Shown here: positions 39,828 to 49,960 of the stretch, in pieces | Layout of the letters: the number at the start of each line of letters is the position of its first letter | How positions within the stretch are numbered: the stretch's first letter is position 1 | Source: Anseranas semipalmata | Lineage: Eukaryota > Chordata > Aves > Anseriformes > Anseranatidae | Assembly: GCA_013399115.1 (NCBI GenBank) | Contig: VXAA01000904.1 | Span: 823,979-887,978 of the forward strand | DNA length: 64,000 bases | Reading direction: 5' to 3' | Notes under the pieces: generated by a model | What the model was told of the DNA's origin: nothing | What the model saw: the letters and a program-made list of their open reading frames with translations, nothing else | Database searches by the model: none | Translations under genes and position numbers: made by a program

Positions 39828-39885
39828 AATAAATCCAGCTTTGGGGCTCGTGGTATCAAATTAAAAAAAAAAAAAAAAAAAAAAA
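39828..39885 (+). repeat. AATAAA followed by an A23 tract
   Basis: A canonical AATAAA at 39828-39833 is followed 29 bases later by 23 uninterrupted A (39863-39885). That is the layout of a reverse-transcribed polyadenylated RNA tail. No source transcript was recognised upstream. Confidence 0.5.
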
Positions 39886-40191
39886 CAACTGTGGTGACAT
39901 AAAGCAATGATCTGCTGCAAATTTATTTATAAACATCTCAACTGTATAAGACCTCTGGCAGCTTCCATTTGTTCAAAAAATTCTGACTGGTTAACTTTGT
40001 AACAGTAGGATTTATGCTGGAAAAATTATTACTTCTTTCCCTCCATACACACTGAGCCAGTGTAATTGCTGAAAATTCAGTATCACATTACAGCTAGCTT
40101 GTCATAAACACAGGCACACACCTCTGATCCATATCAAATGAATATGACTAGGTCATCTAGCAACACACAAGTCCAGTGGAACAACAGGCTG

Positions 40192-40450
40192 AGTCATACA
40201 ATCACACAGTAATTTATACCGCAAGAGATCAAATCCCTGCTTAGAACAGAGTCACTCTCAGACAGGTTGCTCAAGGCCTTGCCCACTCAAATTCTCAGTA
40301 TTTCCAAGGATGGAGGCTCCACAACCTCTCTGGCCTTTTCCCAGTGCTTGCCCACCTTCCCCCCCCCCAGTTAAAATCCTAGTATTACACTGAAATTTCC
40401 CTTGTTGCAACCTGTGTACATTACACAAGATCAGCACTGCCCGTTGCACA
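40192..40450 (-). mobile_element. CR1 LINE 3' fragment, old
   Basis: The plus strand reads TCATACAATCACACAGTAAT, then GGTTGCTCAAGGCCTTGCCC, TTCCAAGGATGGAGGCTCCA and CAACCTCTCTGGCC, and after a C10 run CCCTTGTTGCAACCTGTGTA. These blocks follow the reverse complement of the CR1 3' region in order. The copy is more diverged than the one at 32.8 kb. It lies about 1 kb beyond the METTL6 stop codon. Confidence 0.8.
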
Positions 40451-41172
40451 AGTCACCAGATACTTCTGAGCTTCCTCTGCTACAGAGCAGCTGTTCAAAA
40501 TGCAGGTTAAAGATCCAGACATGTTTTGGGGATTACATCATCCAAGAACAAACAAGAGGTTCTGCAGTACAAAGAGCCAGGGCTGCCAAAAGGAAAGGAT
40601 GAATTTTCTTCAAGCAGTCAAGTCTGTGACAGGCTGAGGCACAGCATCAGCACAATGATGTGTGGTAGGATTTTAGTGGTAGGAACAGTGAAGACCAACA
40701 CCTTTCCTGAAAGTGACGCAAGAGAGTTAAGACCTCTGCTCAGGAAAGGAGAAGCAGAATATACTTCATATGAAATAAAGTACTGCTAGATTACAAATTT
40801 CAGTTCCAAATGAGAAACCAACTTGCAAAACCTCAACTGTTTCTGTTCAGCAAATGAAGAACATCTGAAATTAATTAGGGATAAAGACAAACTGATCCTT
40901 TAACACCTTCCTTCAAGCATGAAATCAGATAAATTAGGAACATATTTAAAATAAACATATGCAAACATATCAAAATGCTGAGCACATTAAAAAGATTATT
41001 ATTAAAATACTGAAGCAGCTTTAAAAAAATACCGAGTCCATTTCATCCTTGTATCTGAGAAACTATACTCAAAAGTCTTACGAGTGCTGAAAGCAGATGA
41101 AATACTGCAACATTAACAAGTCAACAATAAAAATAGTTATAGGAAACAAAAGATACATATTTAAAAATAGTT

Positions 41173-41352
41173 TTTAATAAAAACAGAAATAACAACAATT
41201 ATACCAGTAAATAATGAAAACTAGAGCTTAAAATTAAGCGTATTTAGTCTGTTTTACCTGATCCTCTAACAATGCTGCATGGGATTTACTTTAAAAACCA
41301 GGTGCAGATACTCAACAGGTTTCCTGCTTTACAAAACCTCTTAAATTTTAAT
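41173..41352 (-). terminator. Candidate METTL6 polyadenylation signals
   Basis: On the minus strand, ATTAAA hexamers occur at 41347-41352 and 41173-41178, about 145 and 320 bases after the stop codon. A canonical AATAAA is at 39922-39927, but using it would place the old CR1 fragment in the 3' UTR. Which one is used cannot be told from sequence. Confidence 0.35.
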
Positions 41353-41496
41353 TAGAATTAACATTCATATTTCATATCTGAGGAGAAAAAACACCAAGAG
41401 CTGCTGGATGCAGTCATTTCTGGTTTACCGAACAGATGAGCAAGCACAAGGAAAAACTACATGCTATTGGCAATGCTATTGCTAATCAGCAAGAAC

Positions 41497-41645
41497 TTAT
41501 GTCTTACTGAAAGGCTTTTGAAATTTGCTTTGAAGAAAAACTCTTGGAACACGCAAGTCTTCTTTCCTATTCACAGTTTCTCGGTGCACGTATTCATTGA
41601 CCACTTGCTCATATCCCTCGGCCTTGAAGAGCTGAGACAAGAACT
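41497..41645 (-). CDS. METTL6: METTL6 coding exon 5 (terminal)
   Basis: The exon completes the split codon as Glu and continues [20 protein letters not shown], then [20 protein letters not shown], then FQKPFSKT and TAA at 41497-41499. The acceptor is a strong T-rich tract ending TTTTAG. The C-terminal tail appears shorter than in human, which as I recall continues about a dozen residues past the equivalent lysine. Confidence 0.95.
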
Positions 41646-44600
41646 CTAAAAGAAAAAAAAAAAAAATCATATTTAAGCAATTTTTAAAACACTAGTCAGC
41701 TTTTATATAAGCATACGTCCTTACATGTTAGGGCATGAAAAACCACACATGCCTTCAGATTTCAAGCTGTTCTATGCAAGCAGACTGCTGCACTTGTACT
41801 GAATAAAATCAATGCAGGACTCCTCTGGAACACCAACTTAAGCAAAACGGCTTGCAGAAGTGGGACTTAAGCTAGTTACTCAGTTTAGTTTCCAAAACTT
41901 GCCACATCTCTTACTTTTATTGGGCCTCCTCATTCCCCTTGTGACTGATACCAGTGCATTTTCACTTCGTGCAGGTGGTCTTCACTAGCTGAATACATCA
42001 CTTACTCCAAATATTTCAGAGGTGACCCAGCCTTGCAAATGCATCTCTGCTTGAGAAAGAATATCACCTGAGGTTACCAGGCCTTCACACACCAATGCTC
42101 AATAGAAAAAGGGACAAAATGGCACAGTGGGTATGATGGTACCAAGCCACCACTAAGTCAAACTGAAAGCATTTCTCACAAACAATGCAGCGCAGAGGGC
42201 TGCCCATACTATTGACTTGTCGTGTTAATTGCAATTCATTACCCTTCCTTTCCCCCGTTTCATTTATTTCAGGCATAATCCCACAGAAAATTTAAGCCAT
42301 ACTAAACTTACTAGTACTTCTACTTTGTAGACAATAAAAGCACACCCTTTTTTTCAATATGCAGGTGGAGGAGCTTGATGAAATGGCTGGTCACGTGGCC
42401 ATAGGAAGCCCAGCACTAGAAGAGGTGGTGTGTTGAGGAGGGAAAAAGAGACCACCCACTTTGGTGGTAATGCAGGCTTATATGTGTTCATTTAAAATAG
42501 GGGACCCCCATCAATGAAATAAAAATAAACCGCACTTAATTGTGCATCAACTGAAATCTCATTATGAGGAAATTGAACATATCCCATAAAACAGAATTAC
42601 AAACATGCACGCCTCCACAGATTTAAGATTATTTCAAACAGTGGAAGAATGGATTCATTGCCATGGAAGATCGGCATTGTTATCTGAGGCCAGATATGTT
42701 ACAAATAAGCATCGTTTAAGTCATCCCATGTAGTAATTACTTGGTGTACCAGCGTAGCGCCTCTGCTAAATAAAAGAAAAATAGCACTGGTTGCAAACTG
42801 TACAAGAATGACAGAGTCACGTTTCTAGTAACCAAAGAATCCTAAAGCACTAAGCAATATTTATATGAAAATTAGTGAGATGAATGAGATCATAACGGAT
42901 TAGAAGCCGGAGCAGAGGTGGTCCATGAGAGAGTCTCAGAGCAGCCCAAGGCAAAACAATTGCTAACACACAGAATAGAAGATCAGTTCTCTTTCTTCTT
43001 CCTTCCTTCCTCTTCCCCCCTCCCTACCATAATTCTGCCCCAAAGCACACATTCACACTAGCAAGGAATTTCTCATTCAGAAACAAATTCTAACACGTAA
43101 TAAGAATGGGATTTAAAATTCCACAGATAGGTTGGTTTTTTATTTGGTCCCTTTAGCATCAATTCTCTTTTTTAGAGCTAATTGTTTAAGTAGAACTAAA
43201 CATCACTCAGTAAATAATAGTTCTAGAAATGCTTCAATGAAGCTGTAGAACAGCCTGCATTGTCCTATAAAGAATGGAAAGAGCTCAGACATGATTAATG
43301 GTTTTTATATATCAGAAGCAATTAGGTAATACATTATGTCATAAAATATGAACAACATTTACTTGGCTTCAAATCGGTCTCTTCAGTGGTTGTATTTTGC
43401 CTTAGACTAAAAGAACAAAGAGCCCACAGAAATAAGCACACAGCTCTCAGTACACAATGCCCTATATTTGATAGGGGGAAGTAACGGTTCACTAAAGTTT
43501 GGCATGAGGAATTGGGAGGTAGGAGATGAGCTATAATCTCAATTCATTTTGAGAGTCTAAGCAAATTCCTTCATGTCTCTGTGCTTCAATTTACCCGCCA
43601 GTAAACTGCAACAATTACCGTCCTTCCTAAAACATTCAGAGCACTGGCTGAAAGAAAAGCTGTTTAAATACTGTATCAAATGGAAACATTTTTGCATCAT
43701 CTTTATGAAGAAACAGAGGACAGAGTGACCACAGATATCTCAGCAGGATCTCTGCACAAACTTCTCAGCACTCTAGTCATGTTTCTGCTTTAGAGGTCAG
43801 ACTTCATCAGTAGACCCCATCTTCCACATCAGGAGTAACCTCACAAGAAGAATGATGCCAAGGTAACGGCTTACTTGCTTCACAAAGGTGATTTTTTGGT
43901 CTTTCTCCCTTAGATAACAGTTCTGAATGAAATCTAGCAAGTTCAGAAACTGTTGCTCGTCACATTACAAGCTTCATGTACGTGCTGTAAACAAGTACCG
44001 GCTCCAAAAGTCCTGCCAGGCTTATAAATAACCTCCCATAAACAACAACAAAAAAAAGATGGCAAATGAAGTACGCCACTATTTAACAGCTCATCTGTGT
44101 AAAACAAACTTTTATGGGCACGTTAGCAATTCTCTGAAGCAAGTTTAAACAGAAGATTCACAGAAAAGAAAGCACTCTACAGTATGTCTTACCTTCAGTA
44201 AAAAAATAGGATCTTGTCCCATCTTGTCTAACATAGAAGTTTTCTCCAAGTTTGCTACCAGCTTTAAACCTGAGCATTGCATGATCATACAGTCCATAGT
44301 CTCTGAACAAGACACACTTGCCTGGTTTTAATACCTGTCATGTAATACATATATGCTTTAATAAGGTAGATTGATTTAGCCATATATATATAAAATACAC
44401 ATGTATGTTTATTTACACATATAGACACACATATAACTAAGCCAAAGTATCCTAACACATTCAATACACAAGAGATACATATTTTGAATTCATTTGCTGT
44501 GCAACAAAAATGTTGTACACAAACTGGATTGTTATCGCTTATAAAAATAAATTTTTCCGCATGAACATTAGAGTATGAAGTGTTTTAAGATATCTGTCTA

Positions 44601-47600
44601 GATGCTGATCAGCTAAATAAGCTTTTTGCAACACTTTTCAAACACAGAGGAAAGGCAAAAAAAATATACACTTTAACAATAAAAATCAAGTCCTAACAGG
44701 GCATTTTCTTTGCTGGCTAGTACACAGCCTAGCTCGCGATTTTGCTGAATAGAATTTAGAATACCATAACATTTTTTTAATGCGAGAAGGAAAAAAGTTG
44801 CAATATAATAAGAAAAAAAAGGAACAGGAAAACGGGTTACAGGTGAGTTTTTTTTTTTTTTTAAATTTGCTCTTTGATAAAGAAATCAAGCTATAAAGAA
44901 TTCAGTATTTAGAAATACACAGCCATTAGTCATTCTGACTTTAGACATTTGATGCCTGCAACTTTCCTACCTCAACAAATACAGCTGGTATTTGTTGGAA
45001 GAGAAAAGGAATATTTGCCACTTGCAAATTTGTACAGAAACCTACAAGTGAGTTAAATGAGCCAGACGTCTCCACAAAGAAAACAATAATTAGCCTTTTC
45101 ATGTGCACGAGCTATGAACCAATCCCAACTTTAGAAAACAGCTGGAGGTGCATGAAAAAAAAAAGTAACATTCCTTTTTCAAACTACTGATAAAAAAATG
45201 AACATGACAACTAACAATATAAAAAATACATACATACATACATACACACACATATAAAAATATGTTGACTATGTCCTTCCTCAGTCAATATATGACTCAG
45301 GCTCACTTCAGGGAAATTAAACCATGTGAACTGTGGTTGTTCTGAAAGAGCCCTCTGGATGGGTCTATCCTCGCCTATCAACCAACAAAGGCAGTCCAGG
45401 GAGCTGAGTCTCTCTAGATTAAGGTTCATCTCTGAGCACCCCATTTCTAAAGCACCACAGGTCAAGCGTGTTTAATAACAACAATAACATTCTAACTGCA
45501 AGTCACTGTATCTTCTGGAAGTCAATTATGGTTCGCTGTCATCCACACCTTATCAACACACACATTTCAGCAACCCATAAACATTATTGGTGTCATACAA
45601 CCTCGAAACCCAAGTCACAGGTTCAAGATAACATTTTGTTGCGTTCATACCATACATTAGACTAGAATTCAAACCACCTCACCATGAGAAGAAAAAACAT
45701 TGCAAAACATAGTTTAGCCCCTATACTAGGCAAGCTAACTAAATACATCCAAGGAATATAATGTTAATTAAAAATCACCATTACAAGTGGGGTTATTTTC
45801 ACAGAATAAAATTGTATTTTCAAGCTAAAAAGAATGTAAGTGCTTTAAAGGCTGTAAAATAAGGTGTTAAATATTACCTTGTAAATGTTCTTCAAGACAA
45901 GATGCATTTTGTCAGGATGAATGGCAGAAAGCACAAATATAAGAGTGACAACATCCACAGAATCTGCTGGTATATTTTCTAGAAGATCATCTTTGGTAAG
46001 ATCACACTGGAACACTTTGCATCTTCCAGTACTGTATAAGGAATTTTTCTGGGGGAATGAAAAGAGGATGCTTTCACTTAAAATTAGCAGCATTTGTTAC
46101 TTCAAAAAAGTAAAATACTAATTAGCAGAGCAACACAAAAGACGGTGGCAAAAGAACATTAACTTCCACCAAGTGACTAACGCACTATGAAATTCACTGC
46201 TGGACACTACACGTGAAACTACAACTACTAGAAGAGTCTGTTCTCAGGAAGTTGAGCAGGAATGTGTGTTAGGACAATTCAGAAAACATACCATTTCCAT
46301 TTTATAGCTGCTTCTATTCTTTAAAAATATAGAAATATTATTAAAAGAAATTCTGTATTACAAGGTGATCAAAGTACAGCTCTTGAGCTGCAACAAGACT
46401 GCCAACAGCTCAGGTTCATGTCACGCAACCTGCAGCCGGCCTATTCTAGGCCACGGTTTTCCTCAGCAAAAGGAAAGTTGGTCTTGGAAAAAAAAATTCT
46501 GCAAGAGCTGTGGAGGCAGATATATTATATGACCATAATACTACAATTTGATGTGGAAAAACTAGGTCTCGAACAATGATTCAGCTTCTTGTATAGGAAA
46601 TGGATCGGTCTAAATTTTTTGGCAAATTTAGTCTCCTCTTTTTACATAAATGAAAGCAAGAGAAGTCCGTCACTCCCGTCATTTGTAATTTCATAAGCTT
46701 CTAAGGACACTCTACAAGAAGTTCCAAATATTACACCAACCTTCACATACTCAACAGCTCTAGGAGAGAAATCACAGGCATACACAAAAATATTCAGATC
46801 TTCTTCTAGGAGTGGAAACAAGCAGTTCCCAACCCCACAGCCCGCTTCCAGAATGGTCAGTTTCTGATCTGCAAACTGGGGAGGAAGAAATCCAAGACAA
46901 AGCACATAATTTTTATTTTCCTCATAATACTAGCAGAGACACTGTTCAATCGGCATATTAAAAGCTATAATTAAGTTTAATTACCACTGATTCAGAAAAG
47001 TAGCCATCCATTGGATAATCTTGACACTACAGAAGAGGAAGCTTGATTTTTGCAAAATTGCAAATCTTTTTAGAAGGTATTACTATTTCTTAATTACTTA
47101 AGGGGTAGATGACTAAACAGATTGTTGTACCATTTCTGTCTTGTCTCATTCAGATATAAAGAACAACAGATGCATCTATTTCCCTTAATGATGTTTTGCA
47201 ATTAGCCTGTAATTCTGGGTGCTTTCCCTTAAAGCTGTGTTCTGAGGTGCTCCAACTTGCATCTTTAAACATCACATCACTTGTTCTGTGTCCTAAATAG
47301 ACAACTTGTCTCTCGGTGTTTTAGATTCCATTCTCAGTATCCATATGGGTCAATTTTAAACTGAACTGATGCATATGATTCTGAGGGGGTATATTTGATG
47401 TTAAGAGAGCCTACACAGGTCACTGCACACCTTACATGTGAGAGCTCCTACCTTAATGGCTTAACTAGAAGTATTATTAAATCATTTGAAAACAATCAAT
47501 CCATCTTTTACAGAGAAAATGTAGGGAACTCACCTCCCGACATGCTTTTAACTCTTGAAACTCTCTCGTTGTCCAATGTCTGTCTTTAAAGAAGTTGGTA

Positions 47601-47815
47601 CTGTTTCTTTTGTAAAACAGATCCCAATTCTTCTGTGCCTCTTTTTCCAGTTTCAGTTGTTTGAACTCAGACACCAAAACCTGATCTTTTGCCAGTCTCT
47701 CAGCTTCTTCTGGGCTAAGGATTCTTACAGTATGGCCTTTCTTTTGGAAAGCCCCATCTTCAGTAGATGCTGTTACTGTATCTAAGCTATCGGCTGATGT
47801 GTTTTCATGGAACAT
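41497..47815 (-). CDS. METTL6: METTL6, tRNA N3-methylcytidine methyltransferase (complete, 5 coding exons)
   Basis: METTL6 is a class I SAM-dependent methyltransferase that makes m3C at position 32 of tRNA-Ser, acting with seryl-tRNA synthetase. Exons, in transcription order on the minus strand, are 47534-47815, 46741-46875, 45878-46048, 44193-44334 and 41497-41645. Their joins stay in frame to TAA and give 292 residues. Motifs in order: the conserved N-terminal block [20 protein letters not shown], the SAM-binding motif [19 protein letters not shown], acidic motif II with YACDFSP, then [44 protein letters not shown] and [17 protein letters not shown], with a C-terminus ending FQKPFSKT. All junctions have GT/AG. 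By comparison with the human protein as I recall it (about 284 residues) the core is intact. The N-terminus is about 20 residues longer (see findings). Confidence 0.96.
41646..44192 (-). other. METTL6: METTL6 intron 4
   Basis: About 2.5 kb of AT-rich intron between the terminal exon and exon 4. It contains a SINE-like relic at 43550-43676 and a pyrimidine run near 42990-43020. No extra exon was seen. Confidence 0.8.
43550..43676 (+). repeat. MIR-like SINE relic in METTL6 intron 4
   Basis: GAGTCTAAGCAAATTCCTTC, ATGTCTCTGTGCTTCAATTT, ACCCGCCAGTAAACTGCAAC, then AATTACCGTCCTTCC and AGAGCACTGGC, parallels the sense MIR core: 'TGGGCAAGTTACTTAACCTC', 'TCTGTGCCTCAGTTTCC', 'CATCTGTAAAATGG', 'AATAATACCTACCT'. 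Order and spacing are kept over about 120 bases. This is the clearest of the SINE relics in the window. Confidence 0.6.
44193..44334 (-). CDS. METTL6: METTL6 coding exon 4
   Basis: The exon has 47 codons plus one base, starting [20 protein letters not shown] and ending YFFTE with a split codon. The acceptor is TGACAG and the donor is GTAAGA. It matches the family's KPG...RDYGLYD segment. Confidence 0.96.
44335..45877 (-). other. METTL6: METTL6 intron 3
   Basis: About 1.5 kb, AT-rich, with an (ATAC)n microsatellite at about 45227-45254 and A/T homopolymers (for example near 44847-44862). No exon was seen. Confidence 0.8.
45227..45254. repeat. (ATAC)n microsatellite
   Basis: Several ATAC units in METTL6 intron 3, grading into CACACA. 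Confidence 0.85.
45878..46048 (-). CDS. METTL6: METTL6 coding exon 3
   Basis: The exon has 57 codons from [16 protein letters not shown] to HLVLKNIYK. The acceptor is CCCCCAG and the donor is GTAATA. It covers the central methyltransferase strands, including [19 protein letters not shown]. Confidence 0.96.
46049..46740 (-). other. METTL6: METTL6 intron 2
   Basis: A 692-base intron between exons 2 and 3. AT-rich, no other feature seen. Confidence 0.85.
46741..46875 (-). CDS. METTL6: METTL6 coding exon 2 (SAM-binding motif)
   Basis: The exon has 45 codons, phase 0 at both ends, starting [20 protein letters not shown] and ending SPRAVEYVK. The Gly-rich GCGVGN loop is motif I for SAM binding. 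The acceptor is CCCAG. The donor GTTGGT is weaker than usual but the join is correct. Confidence 0.95.
46876..47533 (-). other. METTL6: METTL6 intron 1 (between the first two coding exons)
   Basis: A 658-base intron with a GTGAGT donor at 47533 and a CCCAG acceptor at 46876. No other feature seen. Confidence 0.85.
47534..47815 (-). CDS. METTL6: METTL6 coding exon 1 (start codon exon)
   Basis: There are 94 codons ending ...ELKACRE before the donor GTGAGT. The ATG at 47813-47815 ([11 protein letters not shown]...) is the only in-frame Met upstream of the conserved region in this open frame. The human start (MASLQRKG) would align at GAFQKKG, where this sequence has no Met. The upstream boundary is uncertain: possible acceptors are ...TGTGTGAAAG or ...AAGTTCTAG just before the ATG, so a 5' UTR exon is expected further right. 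Confidence 0.85.
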
Positions 47816-49190
47816 CCTAGAACTTTCACACAGATATGAATACAAAAGACCCAAGGGTGATTTTCTTTTCTTTAACGTACATTTCCATCACTTAGGTAAA
47901 ATAACCAAGGCTCTAGAAGCACAAGAAAAAAAAAATGAGAAAGAATTACAGTGTGCACTTATTAGGGCTTTATAGTGATCTCTCTGACATGACAGACTGC
48001 AAAACCATCAGACTTTTCTTAATTTCTGAAATCTTCCACCCAAACAAACAGTTGCATATGAAATCACACTGATGTCAAAGTGAAAGAATAGTCTCCTGGT
48101 CTACTTTCTGCACTGTAGAAAACCACTTACCAAGAGAAAGATGGTGCAGCTCTAAACTTTTTTCACTAAAATGATTTTAAAAGGCAAGTAAGGGCTTTGT
48201 TTCTTGTGAGTTCCACTTAGCGACACCTCAGAAAAATCATAACTGAAAAATAGATGACACCGAGTCCCATTAAAATTGGCAAAACAAGGTGTACTCATGT
48301 TAGCATTTCTCTTTCCTGTTCTCATCTCAGTGAGAAAACACTGGTGAAAATATCAGCATTTATAATACTGCATCCCTTGGGCAACAGAGCAAATCCAGTA
48401 TGATGGTGACAATGCCTGTAGCCAGCCTGTGTCAGAACTCCCTCCTCTGCCTCTTTCTGAGGATCCTGAGGATCCGTTTTCACAATCACAGGTATTTTTT
48501 TTCCACGAATTAAGAAAAACAAAGCAATGAAAAGAGCTCTGCATAGGCTGGGGAGGGATCCAAATCTTCTCCCTGATGTTAAACTAGTTCTGACCTCTGC
48601 CTTGCCACAAACATCCAGACCCTGGAAGATGGCACATGTGAATTAAATCCTACATGGCCCAGTATCTCCCAGGGAAGTGCAGGCAATGAAAGTGTGCCTT
48701 TTGTGTACGCCAGCACGCAAGCCCAGGAATCAGTGTCAATTTACCAAAATGGAAATGAGAAAAAAAAAATGCCTACCTTAAAGCAAAAAATAGTACTTCA
48801 TCTAGATATTTTATCATATGTGGTACAAACATAATACTGCACACAAAACCATAAAATACAAACGTGCAACTGAAATAAAGAATGGTCAAAACATTGTCCA
48901 GCTTCATGGGAGTCAGACCACAGCCCCTTTTTCCTCCAAAAACGATGGAAAAGGTTACAGAGAAGGACTCCCTTGAAAGAAAGCCTCCTCATATCCTCCA
49001 AAAAAAAAAAAAAAATTCTTAACCAGCAAAATTTCTACTATTTGCCTGGCATGCTACAAAGAGATCAACATTCACATCTCCTCATGGGCCAAGCTTGGAA
49101 TAAAGCCAAGCCAGTCCTTTCACTGACCCATTCACGCTTGGAAAGCGTGCCAAGTTACAAGTTAGCATGACGATAAACACGGATTTGGGG
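47816..49190 (-). other. METTL6: METTL6 5' leader region or first intron
   Basis: 1.4 kb between the start-codon exon and the CpG island. It is expected to hold the 5' UTR intron of METTL6. No coding exon was recognised. It contains an A-run at 48999-49015. Confidence 0.5.
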
Positions 49191-49537
49191 ACGATTTTGA
49201 GGCTAAAAAGCATTTCCGAGGCACGCCTCGGAATGCGTGCAGGCCCCCATCCCCACGCAGGCCCCCTCGCAGCGGCCCCCGCTGCCCGCAGGGCCGAGGC
49301 GGGCGCTCCGTAAGCGCCAGAGGCCGCCCCACGAGGTTATTTCCCCCGTGGGGCCTTCCCCACCCGGGGGGGGGGTGCGTGGGGAAGGCTCCACCCGCCC
49401 TGCCGTCCCCTCCCGAGGGCGGGCAGCGCCGAGGGACGCCTCCCCGTGCCCCGCGTCCCCTCCCGGGGGCCGGCAGCCCCCGCCCGGCCCAGCGCCCCCG
49501 CCTCAGCTCCGCACCCGGTGCTGCCGCCGCCGCCGCC

Positions 49538-49800
49538 NNNNNNNNNNNNNNNNNNNNNNNNNNNNNNNNNNNNNNNNNNNNNNNNNNNNNNNNNNNNNNN
49601 NNNNNNNNNNNNNNNNNNNNNNNNNNNNNNNNNNNNNNNNNNNNNNNNNNNNNNNNNNNNNNNNNNNNNNNNNNNNNNNNNNNNNNNNNNNNNNNNNNNN
49701 NNNNNNNNNNNNNNNNNNNNNNNNNNNNNNNNNNNNNNNNNNNNNNNNNNNNNNNNNNNNNNNNNNNNNNNNNNNNNNNNNNNNNNNNNNNNNNNNNNNN
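49538..49800. other. Assembly gap, 263 N
   Basis: Undetermined bases in the CpG island, flanked by a GCC repeat on the left and a C-rich minisatellite on the right. EAF1 coding exon 1 (about 103 coding bases in human, from my recall of the protein) is not found elsewhere between 49.2 and 53.1 kb, so it most likely lies here. Confidence 0.99.
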
Positions 49801-49960
49801 GCTTCGCCTCCCCTCAGCGCCCCTGTCCCCCTTCCCGCCTCCCTCCCGCTCCCCTCAGTGCCCCTCGCACCTTCCCGCCTCCCTCCCGCTCCCCTCAGCG
49901 CCGCTTTTCCCCCTTCCCGCCTCCCTCCCGCTCCCCTCAGTGCCCATTTTCCTCCCACGA
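49801..49960. repeat. C-rich minisatellite, period about 40-42, 3-4 copies
   Basis: The block CTTCCCGCCTCCCTCCCGCT followed by CCCCTCAG recurs starting at 49831, 49871 and 49913, with a partial copy at 49801-49820. Units are separated by short variable spacers. It adjoins the N gap, so the true copy number may be larger. It lies at the EAF1 5' end (5' UTR or start of intron 1). Confidence 0.9.

Larger units (their letters stand above)
33890..40185. other. Intergenic, no gene recognised
   Basis: AT-rich sequence with TTTG/AAAC simple repeats (for example AAAC units at 37528-37547), a C-run near 38287-38296 and poly(A/T) tracts. No coding exon was supported. The right part carries a possible SINE relic and a poly(A) tract, listed separately. 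Confidence 0.5.
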
